A DNA stretch of 64,000 nt, taken from Pseudomonadota bacterium (GTDB lineage: Bacteria; Pseudomonadota; Alphaproteobacteria; UBA1280; RI-95). The notes under the pieces were generated by a model. It searched no databases. It had not been told where the DNA came from and saw nothing but the letters and a program-made list of their open reading frames with translations. Below are positions 17,446 to 27,581 of this stretch, one piece after another. Location of the stretch: contig WGLU01000005.1 of assembly GCA_016125375.1 (NCBI GenBank), forward strand, positions 1-64,000. The letters are read 5' to 3'. Made by a program: the position numbers and the translations under genes. The first letter of the stretch is position 1. Every line of letters starts with the position of its first letter.

Positions 17446-19665
17446 TCAGGCTCCCGGTCGGGCACGCAGTAAACGGCTGGCGTTTGCCACTACAGTGATA
17501 GAAGACAAAGCCATCGCCGCGCCTGCAAAGACAGGGTTCAGCAACCAGCCTGTGAATGGGAACAAAATACCTGCTGCCAGCGGAATACCCAGCGCGTTAT
17601 AGCCAAAGGCTCCCCACAGGTTCTGACGGATGTTCAGCATAGTCGCTCGGGAAAGATTGATGCCTTCCAGCACGCCGCCTAGGTTACCACTGGCAAGCGT
17701 GACTGGTGCGCTTTCCATAGCCACACCGGTACCGCCACCGATGGCAATGCCTACGTCTGCCTGTGCCAGTGCAGGAGCATCGTTAATACCATCCCCAACC
17801 ATACAAACAACTTCACCTTTTCCTTGTAATTCCTTGATAAAATTAATCTTATCTTCAGGTTTTGCGTCGGCTTTAATACGCGTCAAACCAACAGAACGGG
17901 CGATAGCCGAAGCTGTTTTTTCCCGGTCGCCGGTCAGCATAATCGGGGTGATGCCTAAGCGGGTGAGTGCCGCCACAGCATCCTTGGCATCCGTCCGCAG
18001 GGTGTCTTCCAAAGTGACCAGTCCGGCAGCTTCACCGTTGACGGCAACAGCCACCAGACCCGCAAGTGGAGTGTGGTGTTCGTCCAGTTTTTCCAATTCG
18101 GTGGTTGTGACATTGTGGCTTTGCAGATACTTGAGGCTACCTGCCAGTACGGTGTGCTTGCCCACGCGTGCGCTAATGCCGCCACCTGCGGTACTGTTGA
18201 AGTTTTTGGCTTGATCCAAATGCAACTCGTCTTCGAGTGCCTTGTGCACAATGGCGCGGCCAACGGGGTGTTCGCTACCCTGTTCTGCGGTAGCCAGGAG
18301 GGTGAGTAAAGTTTTCTCGGTCCATTTGCCGAGGGTGGCAACGTGAGTGACGGCTGGTTTACCGTGGGTGAGCGTGCCTGTTTTATCAAAGACGACAGTG
18401 GTCACATTGCCGAGGCGCTCCAGCGCATCTGCGTGGCGGATGAGGAGTCCACGCTGTGCTGCCTGTCCAATGCCTGCCATGATTGAGATTGGTGTCGCCA
18501 ACCCCAGAGCACAGGGACAGGCGATAACCAGCACGGCAAGGGCTGTTGTAAATGCATAGGGCAACTGGGGGGCAGGACCAATAAGCCACCAAATGGCAAA
18601 GGTCAGGAGCGCGATACCGGTCACACCCAGTGCAAAATAGCCGGCGATCGTATCTGCCATGCGGCCGACCGGTGGTTTGGACGCCTGAGCCTGCTTTACC
18701 AGTTGTGACATTTGCGTAAGTACCGTCTGACGGCCCACCGCCGTTGCAGTTACCAGCAGGGATCCGCTCGTATTCAGGGTACCGGCATGTACTTTGTCAC
18801 CAATTGTTCGGGTGACGGGCAGGGGCTCGCCTGTCAGCATTGCTTCGTCGATATCGCTCGTACCATCGGTTACTGTACCGTCTACCGGAATACGGTCGCC
18901 GGGGCGGATGCGTACTACCATGTCGACCAGCACCTGAGCGGCGGGCACTTCTTTTTCCACACCATCTTTGACCACAATTGCGCGCGGTGGCGCCAGATCC
19001 AACAGTGCGCGGATGGCGGCTGTTGTTTTTGTACGCGCCTTGCGCTCAATCACGTGACCGAGGTTGACCAGACAGAGCACAATCAGTGCAGCTTCCAGAT
19101 ACACGTGACGGGCCTCCGGCGGAACGCTGTCCGGCATGGCCACGACCACAGCACTGTAAATCCAGGCGGCAAGGGTGCCCAGGGCAATCAGCGTATTCAT
19201 GTTGGCATGTGCACGAATGGCCTGACGGGCTGCATCCACATACATGTGCCCGCCACTGTAAACCATTATGGGAAGTGCCAGCACAATCAGTACGGTCCAG
19301 ACCGGGTCAAATGCCTGCATTACATGCATGGGCAGTACGCCAAGCCAGCCCAGTGGCATAAGCGGCAAGCCTAACAGGCCGGGCAGGATGACTTTGAGGA
19401 CATGAGCATCATGGCTGTGGTCATGGGCGTCGTGATTATGGTGCTCATCGTCGGCGGGACGGGCTTTGTAACCTGCCTTTTCTACGGCGCTGACGAGGGC
19501 GGCCGCATCGGGCTTGGTGTCTGTGGTGATGATGGCGCAATGGTCCGCCAGACTTACGGATGCATCCGTTACGTGAGATGCGGCCTTAAGAGCTTTCTCG
19601 ACGCGACTTACGCAGCCGCCGCAGTTCATGCCGTCAATCGTGAGTTCTATGGTGTGTTTGCTCAT
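17446..19665 (-). CDS. copA: Copper-translocating P1B-type ATPase
   Basis: HMA GMNCGGCVSRVEKAL; CPCALGLATP; DKTGTLTHG; MVGDGINDAPAL. Confidence 0.92.
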   Translation of the reverse strand: MSKHTIELTIDGMNCGGCVSRVEKALKAASHVTDASVSLADHCAIITTDTKPDAAALVSAVEKAGYKARPADDEHHNHDAHDHSHDAHVLKVILPGLLGLPLMPLGWLGVLPMHVMQAFDPVWTVLIVLALPIMVYSGGHMYVDAARQAIRAHANMNTLIALGTLAAWIYSAVVVAMPDSVPPEARHVYLEAALIVLCLVNLGHVIERKARTKTTAAIRALLDLAPPRAIVVKDGVEKEVPAAQVLVDMVVRIRPGDRIPVDGTVTDGTSDIDEAMLTGEPLPVTRTIGDKVHAGTLNTSGSLLVTATAVGRQTVLTQMSQLVKQAQASKPPVGRMADTIAGYFALGVTGIALLTFAIWWLIGPAPQLPYAFTTALAVLVIACPCALGLATPISIMAGIGQAAQRGLLIRHADALERLGNVTTVVFDKTGTLTHGKPAVTHVATLGKWTEKTLLTLLATAEQGSEHPVGRAIVHKALEDELHLDQAKNFNSTAGGGISARVGKHTVLAGSLKYLQSHNVTTTELEKLDEHHTPLAGLVAVAVNGEAAGLVTLEDTLRTDAKDAVAALTRLGITPIMLTGDREKTASAIARSVGLTRIKADAKPEDKINFIKELQGKGEVVCMVGDGINDAPALAQADVGIAIGGGTGVAMESAPVTLASGNLGGVLEGINLSRATMLNIRQNLWGAFGYNALGIPLAAGILFPFTGWLLNPVFAGAAMALSSITVVANASRLLRARPGA

Positions 19666-19693
19666 ACCTGTCCGCCAGAGTTGTCGGTTTTAC

Positions 19694-19722
19694 TTGTCAT
19701 ATCACCGCATGCCGTTTATAAA
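19694..19722 (+). promoter_or_regulatory. Sigma70-like promoter for the 19796 gene
   Basis: TTGTCA-17 nt-TATAAA. Confidence 0.6.
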
Positions 19723-19795
19723 GCAGGCGCGTGATATTTGCGCATCTTACACCCTTTACGTTTTTTCACCAAACCTGTCAAAGAGAGGCCATAAA

Positions 19796-21574
19796 ATGGT
19801 ACATCTCGGTATTGGGATCGCCTTCGCGATCCTTTTCGGCATCTGCCTGATGGGGCGTGCGAGCAGCGTGGCCACGGCTATCCTGTCCATGTTCGCCGGC
19901 GCCGTCTGGGCGGTGCTCAGCTACTGCTTCCTGCCCACGTTGGCCTGGGGGTTCGGCGGCATCCTGATGATGCTGTTCGTCAACAGCCTGGCCGGCACGA
20001 TTGTCGGTTCGATTGTCGGCGAGCGCATCAGCAGCATCGGCGTCCTCAAGACGCTGATTATTGCGGTCATCGCCCTCGGCGTGCCGTTCTTCTCGTCCAG
20101 CCCGATGTTCAACTCCGGTGAGTACCGCGAGTTGCTCGGCCCGGTCAAGGACTCGACGTTCGACAAGGACGTCGCGCCCGTAGACATCGGCGAAGTGCGC
20201 ACGGTCGATCAGGATCTGGCCAAGCGTCTGGGCGAAAAGCGCCTCGGCGAGGATGCGGGCCTCGGTTCCCGTGTGGAACTGGGCACGATGAACATCCAGG
20301 TCATCAACGGCACCTTCACGGTCCGTGACCAGAACGGCCAGCTGACGCACGTGTCGTTCCATAACGAACTGGTCTGGGCGGGTCCGCTCAACCACAAGTC
20401 GTTCTGGAAGCAGAACAGCAACGACAGCACGCCGGGTTTCATCCTCGTGTCGGCCACCGACCAGTCCAAGGTCTACATGGTGACCACCGACAGCGAGGGT
20501 AATCCCCTCAAGCTGCATTACCTCCTCAGCGGGGGTTACTTCAGCAAGTACCTGCCGCGCCATCTGTACAACAACGGCTACATGTCGGTCGGTCTGGACG
20601 ATTTCTCGTTCGAGATCGGCGACGACGGCCGTCCGTACTGGGTGGTGACCAAGTACGCCAAGCGTGTCGGCTTCAGCGGTGATGACGCGACCGGTGTGGT
20701 TGTGGTGGATGCCCAGACGGGCGCCATCAAGGACTACAGCATCGCGGACGCACCGTCATGGATCGACCGTATCCAGCCGGAGAGCTTCATCACCGAACAG
20801 CTCAACGACTGGGGTGTCTACGTGCACGGCTACTGGAACACGTGGTTCGCCGGTCAGGACATCCTGAAGACCACGCCGGGCATGAGCCTGGTGTATGGTT
20901 CGGACGGTCGTTCGTACTGGTACACGGGTATCACCTCGGCCGGTTCCGATCAGGGTACTGTCGGTTTTGTGCTGGTGGATACCCGCACCAAGCAGGTGTT
21001 CTGGTACAAGGTTGCCGGTGCCAACGAGGCGGCTGCTGCCGCGTCTGCGGCCAACGCACCGGGTGTGAAGGAGGCGGGCTATGCCCCCACCAATCCCATC
21101 CTGTACAACGTGGCCGGTCAGCCGACGTACTTCACCACGCTGAAGGGCAACGACGGTCTGCCGAAGATGTTCGCCTTCATTTCCGTCACCGACTATACGG
21201 TGGTGGGAACGGGCAGCTCTCCGGCGCAGGCGTTGCGCAACTATCAGATCGAGCTGGGCCGCAAGAAGGGCGTCTCGGCGGATGGTCTGGTGGACCGCAA
21301 GGTGATCGAGGCCACAGTGGCCGACATCACCAGCGAGGTGGTCGACGGCAACACCTTCTACTACCTGCGTCTGCAGGGCTTTGCGGGGAAGGAATTCTTC
21401 GCGACGTCCCAGGGCCAGCTGGTGGAGCTGAAGTGGACCAAGGTTGGCGATTCGGTTCGCCTCATCTTCGATGAGGGTGAGTCGCGGTCGGTCAACATTC
21501 TGGCGTTCGACAATCCGGCGCTGGACCTGGTCAAGCTCAATAACGAAGCGGCGTTGCGCAGCAACGCCGAGTAA
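19796..21574 (+). CDS. Large membrane-anchored protein (multi-TM N-terminus, ~450 aa soluble domain)
   Basis: 592 aa; hydrophobic first ~100 aa; repeated DGRPYWVVTK/DGRSYWYTGI followed by VVVDAQTGAIKDY/VLVDTRTKQVFWY. Confidence 0.75.
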   Translation: MVHLGIGIAFAILFGICLMGRASSVATAILSMFAGAVWAVLSYCFLPTLAWGFGGILMMLFVNSLAGTIVGSIVGERISSIGVLKTLIIAVIALGVPFFSSSPMFNSGEYRELLGPVKDSTFDKDVAPVDIGEVRTVDQDLAKRLGEKRLGEDAGLGSRVELGTMNIQVINGTFTVRDQNGQLTHVSFHNELVWAGPLNHKSFWKQNSNDSTPGFILVSATDQSKVYMVTTDSEGNPLKLHYLLSGGYFSKYLPRHLYNNGYMSVGLDDFSFEIGDDGRPYWVVTKYAKRVGFSGDDATGVVVVDAQTGAIKDYSIADAPSWIDRIQPESFITEQLNDWGVYVHGYWNTWFAGQDILKTTPGMSLVYGSDGRSYWYTGITSAGSDQGTVGFVLVDTRTKQVFWYKVAGANEAAAAASAANAPGVKEAGYAPTNPILYNVAGQPTYFTTLKGNDGLPKMFAFISVTDYTVVGTGSSPAQALRNYQIELGRKKGVSADGLVDRKVIEATVADITSEVVDGNTFYYLRLQGFAGKEFFATSQGQLVELKWTKVGDSVRLIFDEGESRSVNILAFDNPALDLVKLNNEAALRSNAE

Positions 21575-21583
21575 CAGGCATTG

Positions 21584-21607
21584 TGCCGCTCCCTTCGGGG
21601 AGCGGCA
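21584..21607. terminator. Intrinsic terminator
   Basis: tgccgctccc-ttcg-gggagcggca + poly-T. Confidence 0.9.
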
Positions 21608-21649
21608 TTTTTTTTATCCGTTATGCACGGGTTTGTGTATGCTGGGGCT

Positions 21650-22489
21650 ATGAAGTTTCTTTTTGCTCTCAACCTGTTGCTGGCTGCCCTGATGTATGGC
21701 TTACCTGCGCATGCCATTACGGATGAGGGGGCGCCTCTGCAAATCGTCAACAGTGAAATAAAAGACGGTGTGCTCGAGGTAACCGTAGATGCTGGTACGA
21801 AAGGCGATGTGCCGGAACGGGTTACGCTCCTGACCCAGCGCGGCCAGGGCTATGTGCATGCCGAGCTAATAGATAAACAACGCTCCTGCGAGCTCCTGTG
21901 CGGTGATGATCAGCCCCAGACCTGCCACGTTGTCGCCATTTACAAAGCAAAAATCGCCGGATATGTAGGTCAGGTGTATGCCGCTTTGCCGTATCTGGCG
22001 CAGATCAGCAAGCAGGAGGTTATCGACCCATTGCAACACCCGTCACGCCTGCCCAAGAATTTGCGCGGCCATGTGGGCAAGACTGTCTTTACTCCCATGT
22101 ATCCCAATGATCTGGCGCTGCGCCTGCAAGGATGGGATTTTGATACGGACAGCGTCCTTTTCGACTACAAATACAAGGGTAGTGAGGGGCCATTTGAGGC
22201 TGCCCGTGTGCCGGGGTGCGGTATCTTCGGTCAGGACCGCTTCCTGAATGTCGACTGTGGGGATAACCTTTCCCTGATGTTTGAGGATGACCACCTCCTA
22301 TTGGTCAGCTTTGCCGATTATGGGCGGGCGGTTGCCAAGATCCTGCTGGGGTTCGAAATGAATGGAAAACGGCAATATCTGGTGCGTATCGGCCTTAAGT
22401 CAGAGGAAGTTATCGGCCTTTTGGAGCCGGATGAGAGCGGTGGCTGGATTTTGCGGTTGCGCCCTGCCGATTACCCCAAAATGTGCTAG
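21650..22489 (+). CDS. Secreted hypothetical protein
   Basis: Signal peptide MKFLFALNLLLAALMYGLPAHA. Confidence 0.7.
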   Translation: MKFLFALNLLLAALMYGLPAHAITDEGAPLQIVNSEIKDGVLEVTVDAGTKGDVPERVTLLTQRGQGYVHAELIDKQRSCELLCGDDQPQTCHVVAIYKAKIAGYVGQVYAALPYLAQISKQEVIDPLQHPSRLPKNLRGHVGKTVFTPMYPNDLALRLQGWDFDTDSVLFDYKYKGSEGPFEAARVPGCGIFGQDRFLNVDCGDNLSLMFEDDHLLLVSFADYGRAVAKILLGFEMNGKRQYLVRIGLKSEEVIGLLEPDESGGWILRLRPADYPKMC

Positions 22490-22555
22490 CTGGCCAGCGG
22501 CGCGCAGGAGCGCTATACTGACCACCAGAGAAAGACAATAAAGGACCAGCCCGTT

Positions 22556-22969
22556 ATGGACAGCGCGTCGATTCTGCTAGAAGGAATTGTCACGAAAGCC
22601 CAGTCGCCCGACCGGGGGCTTGGCGATGTGGCCGAGCTGCTGCCGTACTTCCGCGAACAGGGGTTGGATTTAAAGGGGTTTCATCCTGATCCACTGGTAG
22701 TGTCCATTGCACCAAAAGCCATGCTGCTAAAAAAACCACTGTCCGTTTTTAAAAACGTGCGCTGGAGCACTGGCCGTGTGGGCGATGTCTCGTTTTTCCC
22801 CTGCAAAATGACCTTTCAGGGCATGCCGTTCTTTGGTTTTGTCTACATTGACCATAGCGCTGTGCCGGACAGTAAGAGCATCCGTATCATTGCGCCGCCA
22901 ATTGCACTGATTAAGGCGGATATGCAGATTCTTGTCGAAATTGATGCGCAACGCGCCAGTGTTGCCTGA
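22556..22969 (+). CDS. Hypothetical protein
   Basis: 137 aa ORF preceded by aaaggac; co-directional with next gene. Confidence 0.65.
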   Translation: MDSASILLEGIVTKAQSPDRGLGDVAELLPYFREQGLDLKGFHPDPLVVSIAPKAMLLKKPLSVFKNVRWSTGRVGDVSFFPCKMTFQGMPFFGFVYIDHSAVPDSKSIRIIAPPIALIKADMQILVEIDAQRASVA

Positions 22970-22983
22970 GTGAGGACTTCCCT

Positions 22984-23616
22984 GTGCTGACCGCTTACGA
23001 AAAAGAACAGCTGGAAAAGACCATTGAGAAGATAGAAGGGCAGACGGCCGGAGAGCTTGTTGCGGTGATTACCCGCATGAGCGACCGCTACCTGTATATT
23101 CCCCTATTGTGGTCTGCCTGCGCTGCTCTTGCCTTGCCTGCTTTTGCTGTGTGGCAGGCGCCATACATGACTTTCGGGAATGTGTATCAGGTTCAGGTAC
23201 TTATTTTCATCGTCCTTGCCATGCTGCTGCGCTGGCCCCCGTTACTGATGCCGCTGGTACCCAAAGGCGTTCGTACCGGGCGCGCTGCACGTTATGCCCG
23301 CCAGATGTTCGTTGAACTGGGACTGCATGATACCCAACACCGGGGTGGTGTGATGGTTTTTGTATCCGATGCAGAACGGCATGTGGAAATTATTGCTGAT
23401 AAAGGTATCGCTGCTTTGGTGCCGCAGACCGTATGGCAAAGCATCTTGGATGATTTTGTCGCGGATATCCGTGCCGGTGAGTTGGCGAACGGCTATGAAA
23501 AAGCCCTCCAGCGTTGTGGCGCTGTTTTGGTGCAGCACATGCCTGCCCGCAGCCGGTCCGAGGCGTTCCAGCGTCTGCCAAATGCGGTTGTGGAACTGGA
23601 CGCACCGCTGGACTGA
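22984..23616 (+). CDS. TPM-domain protein (GTG start)
   Basis: AYEKEQLEKTIEKIEGQTAGELVAVITRMSDRY...VELGLHDTQHRGGVMVFVSDAERHVEIIADKGI. Confidence 0.82.
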   Translation: MLTAYEKEQLEKTIEKIEGQTAGELVAVITRMSDRYLYIPLLWSACAALALPAFAVWQAPYMTFGNVYQVQVLIFIVLAMLLRWPPLLMPLVPKGVRTGRAARYARQMFVELGLHDTQHRGGVMVFVSDAERHVEIIADKGIAALVPQTVWQSILDDFVADIRAGELANGYEKALQRCGAVLVQHMPARSRSEAFQRLPNAVVELDAPLD

Positions 23617-23620
23617 GGCA

Positions 23621-24595
23621 TTAATCGCCCGTTAATCGGTTGAAGCTCACCCGGGTAATATGTTTGCCCGGATGGGCTTCGTCCATTTTGATACCCCAGA
23701 GCGGCTTTAGCGACGGTCCGTGCGCGCTGTAACGCATATCAACGATAATGCTTGGGTCATCCGGCATGCGGGTTGTCAAACCATCCGCAAACCACTCAAA
23801 ACGTGTCAGGTCGTGGGCGAGGGGGCTGCCTTCCGGAAGGCTAGCGGCAAACGCCGCGGCATCAAAATAAGGGGCAGCGCCGCCTGCTGCGATTTCCGGG
23901 CTGGCAAAGGGGCGGTAGCGCATGCCATCCACATACAGCATGTCACCGCTTTTGTAGACAGAGCGCCAGCTGAACATCTTATTTAGACCCATGAGCAAAG
24001 GCATGACACGCCCATGTTCAACGTGCTGTCCACGACTGCTGGCAAGAGCCTGCTGTGCTGCCATCAGTGTATGGTGTTGCCACGCGCCGAACGCCATCCA
24101 CAGGCTGGCGAACAAAAGGCTCCAGCGTGCCCATTTTGCGTGACAAGTTTTCAGCGTTACGAACATACCAATAAGCAGCGGTACCGTATAAAAGGGGTCA
24201 ATAATCGCGATGGCATCCCATGAAAAGCGGGTATCTGCAAAAGGCTGGAATAACTGTGTGCCATAGGATGTAAACGCGTCCAGCAGCCCGTGTGTCGCAT
24301 AGCCGATGGTTGAGAACAAGACCATATCGCGTAGATTGTGGCGCTTACGGGTCACGAGCGAGCAGAAAATGCCGACCAGTACGCCACCAACGGGGATGAA
24401 GGCAAGCGAATGGGTGAAATGGCGGTGATACTCCAGGCTCAGGAGCGGGTCGCTGCCGGAGCGGATAAGAACGTCAAGGTCGGCTGCCATGCCACCAATC
24501 CAGCCTGCCGCAGCGGCAAGTTTAAGGTTGCGGTTACGGCGTGTAGAGCTTTGGGCAACAGTGGCGCCCAATACGCCCTGGGTGAGTGGATCCAT
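23621..24595 (-). CDS. YdjM/LexA-binding-type membrane-bound metal-dependent hydrolase
   Basis: MDPLTQGVLGATVAQ...GWIGGMAADLDVLI...YHRHFTHSLAF...GYATHGLLDAFTSYGTQLFQPF. Confidence 0.88.
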   Translation of the reverse strand: MDPLTQGVLGATVAQSSTRRNRNLKLAAAAGWIGGMAADLDVLIRSGSDPLLSLEYHRHFTHSLAFIPVGGVLVGIFCSLVTRKRHNLRDMVLFSTIGYATHGLLDAFTSYGTQLFQPFADTRFSWDAIAIIDPFYTVPLLIGMFVTLKTCHAKWARWSLLFASLWMAFGAWQHHTLMAAQQALASSRGQHVEHGRVMPLLMGLNKMFSWRSVYKSGDMLYVDGMRYRPFASPEIAAGGAAPYFDAAAFAASLPEGSPLAHDLTRFEWFADGLTTRMPDDPSIIVDMRYSAHGPSLKPLWGIKMDEAHPGKHITRVSFNRLTGD

Positions 24596-24702
24596 GAGGA
24601 GTTTTTTTCCGCTTTGGGGTTGACCTGAAAGATATATCTTATACTCTCCGTCTATCAGTCCAAGAAGATTAAAATCTGAAAAGTTCCGAGGGGTTCTATC
24701 GA

Positions 24703-25629
24703 ATGCGTTACCTTGTTGCCAGTACATGTTTGTGCCTTGTGCCTGTCCTTTCTGCCCATGCTGTGGTGCCTGCTGATGCCGCCACGTCATTAAAAGCTGC
24801 TCTGGCAACAGGTAATGATTTTGTTATTCAGGCGACACGCGACGCTGCCTCGGCCAAATACCCGGACCATGCGCAGGAAATTAAACTTTACGACGGTAAA
24901 GACGCAGCCGAGCCAGCCCCACAGGTAGCACAGGCAGAAAAAACCGCAACACCCGCACCTGCTACAGAAGAAAAAGCCAAGAATTGGGGTGGTGATGTTG
25001 AGCTGGGTGTCAATCTGCAACGTGGTAACACCATCCAGCGCGATATTCTGGCAGCAGCCAAACTTAACTATGATATTGACCAGTGGCGCCATACATTTAC
25101 CACTAAAGCCAACGCTGCTTACGAGAATGGCCGCCGAACGGAAGAAGATTACCGCTTTGGCTGGCAGACGGCCTATGATCTAGACGCGCGTCAGTATGTC
25201 TTTGGGCAGGCGGAATACGTTAACGATATGTTCTCCGGTTATAATTACCGCGTAACGGAAGACTTTGGTTATGGCCGCTTCCTGATTAAGAACGACCGGA
25301 TGAAGCTTAAGGCACAGGCCGGTATCGGTGGCCAACATACCGAAGAAATGCTTGCCAATGGCCGCGAGCAGACAAGCAGCGAGTTCATTCTCAAACCGTT
25401 GGTCGGTTTTGACTGGAAGATCAACGACCGTCTGGACTTTACCTCAGAAGCCAAATCCACCATCGGTAAAGAGGTAGTGGTCAGCAACTTTGAGGCAGCG
25501 TTGAAAACCGGCCTGGCAGAACACCTTGCCGCCAAGCTCAGCTTTGAGCTGGAGCATGTAAATCAGGTGCCTTACGGCAGCAATAAGACCGATACTACAA
25601 CAGGTCTGAAGCTGGTTTATGACTTTTAA
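24703..25629 (+). CDS. DUF481 (YdiY-like) outer membrane beta-barrel protein
   Basis: Signal peptide; WGGDVELGVNLQRGNTIQRDI and alternating beta pattern to C-terminal KLVYDF. Confidence 0.82.
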   Translation: MRYLVASTCLCLVPVLSAHAVVPADAATSLKAALATGNDFVIQATRDAASAKYPDHAQEIKLYDGKDAAEPAPQVAQAEKTATPAPATEEKAKNWGGDVELGVNLQRGNTIQRDILAAAKLNYDIDQWRHTFTTKANAAYENGRRTEEDYRFGWQTAYDLDARQYVFGQAEYVNDMFSGYNYRVTEDFGYGRFLIKNDRMKLKAQAGIGGQHTEEMLANGREQTSSEFILKPLVGFDWKINDRLDFTSEAKSTIGKEVVVSNFEAALKTGLAEHLAAKLSFELEHVNQVPYGSNKTDTTTGLKLVYDF

Positions 25630-25642
25630 TCGCCAAACAAAA

Positions 25643-25664
25643 ACCCCCAGCTTGCGCTGGGGGT
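25643..25664. terminator. Intrinsic hairpin
   Basis: acccccag-cttgcg-ctgggggt. Confidence 0.75.
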
Positions 25665-25670
25665 CCTCCG

Positions 25671-26051
25671 TTATTTGATGCCGTCGCAGTAGGTATCGTT
25701 CGAGAGGCGGCCCGATTTGACGATTGCCGTAACGGCAGAGCCATCGGCAATTGCATCGTACTGGCTCTTGCTCACCGTGCAGGTGACGGCCGGACCAGAG
25801 ACGAGTTTCACGTCGAACGTCCATTTGTCAGGGTAGTGAGTCGTGGTGGGTACCATTACCTTGCCGGCCATGATCATACCGTGGGTGGTATGGGCTGCGG
25901 TGAAGGTGCGGCCTGTGACCGTACCGGGTTCGGGATGCGTGTCGACACCGATGGAATCGATGGCGACGAACACCAGAAGCCCGATGATAGCGGCAACAGC
26001 CGCAGCACAAAGCCAGAGAATACCCAACAGGATTTTGTCTGCGAGGTACAT
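25671..26051 (-). CDS. Single-TM hypothetical protein
   Basis: 126 aa, N-terminal TM, soluble domain. Confidence 0.65.
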   Translation of the reverse strand: MYLADKILLGILWLCAAAVAAIIGLLVFVAIDSIGVDTHPEPGTVTGRTFTAAHTTHGMIMAGKVMVPTTTHYPDKWTFDVKLVSGPAVTCTVSKSQYDAIADGSAVTAIVKSGRLSNDTYCDGIK

Positions 26052-26229
26052 GTTCGTAACCTTTCAGGTCTGGAGATGGGAAACGTAAGCCCGCCGGATT
26101 TGTATCAAGCGAGGATGCAACAGTGCATGCATATTATGTGGGTTGAATGTGGAAACGTTACAAGAATCCACGCATTGACTATAAGTAATGATAAGATGTT
26201 CAGAACTCTCATACATTCTTGAAAAGGGC

Positions 26230-27504
26230 ATGCCGATGGCGCTTGGGCAATATCTGTCACTGGTTAAAAACTATGGGCGTTTTCTGGCTTTCGGGGCATG
26301 GCATTCGTTTTACTCGGGGCTGGGGCAAACCTACCTCGTTTCGCTGTTTGTACCGTTCATGCGGGATAAGTTTGGCGCATCGGTTGCCGAGTTTGCGTTG
26401 TATTACTCCTTGGCTACTTTATGCAGCGCGTTTGTTCTGCCGATTGTTGGGGCGTGGATCGACCGGATGAACCTGCGTTTGTACAGTGCCTTGAACGGTG
26501 TGCTGGCTGCAACGGCCTGCTTGGTTACGGCATACGCGCCCTCTATGCCAGTTCTGTTATTCGGCGGCCTCAAGCTCGAGCCGTTTGCCATTCTGGGGTT
26601 TTTCCTGTTGCGCTTGTCCGGTCAGGGGCTGATGAGCCATATCTGCTCGACATCTATTGGCCGTTATTTTGGTAAAAATCGCGGTAAGGCCTCGTCTGTG
26701 AGCGATCAGGGCCACTCACTGGGGGAGGTGCTCCTGCCGCCACTCGTGGTCATGCTGCTTGCTGCATATGGCTGGCAGATGACTTACGTGATTATTGGCT
26801 TGTCCTGTCTGCTCTTGTTCCTGCCTGTTTCTCTAGCGCTGCTGCGCCAAGACGATGATTTCCAGCACCCGGGCCGGACGGCTGAAACGGAAGCGCACCA
26901 GGAAGCCGAGGAGCACTGGACGCAGAAACAACTGCTCGCATCGCCCTATTTCTACATGGTGATGCCGTTGGCTAGCATGGGCGCTTTTACCCTGACGGCG
27001 CTGTTCTTTCTGCAAGTCACCATTGCTCAGGGCAAACTCTGGGATGATTTCTGGCTGGCGCACTGGTTTTTTGTTTTCCCGATTTGTGTGTTTATCTCCA
27101 GCCTTTTGGTTGGTCCGCTGATTGATACCATCGGTGCCCGGCGGATATTCCCTTTCCAAGTGTGGCCGCTGGCGCTGGGGGTGCTGCTTCTGGGCATAAC
27201 CGATAATCCCTATATCGTACCGGTATACTTTGCTTTCTGCGGTCTTTCCGTGGGTATGAGTAAAGGAGTGACAGGTGCCATGTGGGCAGAGGTTTACGGT
27301 ACACGGCATTTGGGCGCCATCCGGAGCGTCGCCTCTACCATTATGGTTTTTGCAACAGCTGTTAGCCCTGTGTTGTGCGGGGTTCTGCTGGAACGTGGTG
27401 TGAGCATCAATACGTTGCTAATGGGCATGGCTGGCCTGATTGTCAGTACATCGGTTCCAGCATTATTGGCACCCTTGCCCCGTCGCCGTGGTCGTGCCGG
27501 ATAG
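26230..27504 (+). CDS. MFS transporter
   Basis: Twelve-TM pattern; SGLGQTYLVSLFVPFMRDKFGAS...SDQGHSLGEVLLPPLVVML; SD aaaaggg. Confidence 0.85.
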   Translation: MPMALGQYLSLVKNYGRFLAFGAWHSFYSGLGQTYLVSLFVPFMRDKFGASVAEFALYYSLATLCSAFVLPIVGAWIDRMNLRLYSALNGVLAATACLVTAYAPSMPVLLFGGLKLEPFAILGFFLLRLSGQGLMSHICSTSIGRYFGKNRGKASSVSDQGHSLGEVLLPPLVVMLLAAYGWQMTYVIIGLSCLLLFLPVSLALLRQDDDFQHPGRTAETEAHQEAEEHWTQKQLLASPYFYMVMPLASMGAFTLTALFFLQVTIAQGKLWDDFWLAHWFFVFPICVFISSLLVGPLIDTIGARRIFPFQVWPLALGVLLLGITDNPYIVPVYFAFCGLSVGMSKGVTGAMWAEVYGTRHLGAIRSVASTIMVFATAVSPVLCGVLLERGVSINTLLMGMAGLIVSTSVPALLAPLPRRRGRAG

Positions 27505-27581
27505 ACTTTAAGCCTTGAGGCGGGGGAGAATCGTTCCCATATAAAAGGGTGAGCAAAAAAAACAGGAAGGCCCACCCGACC

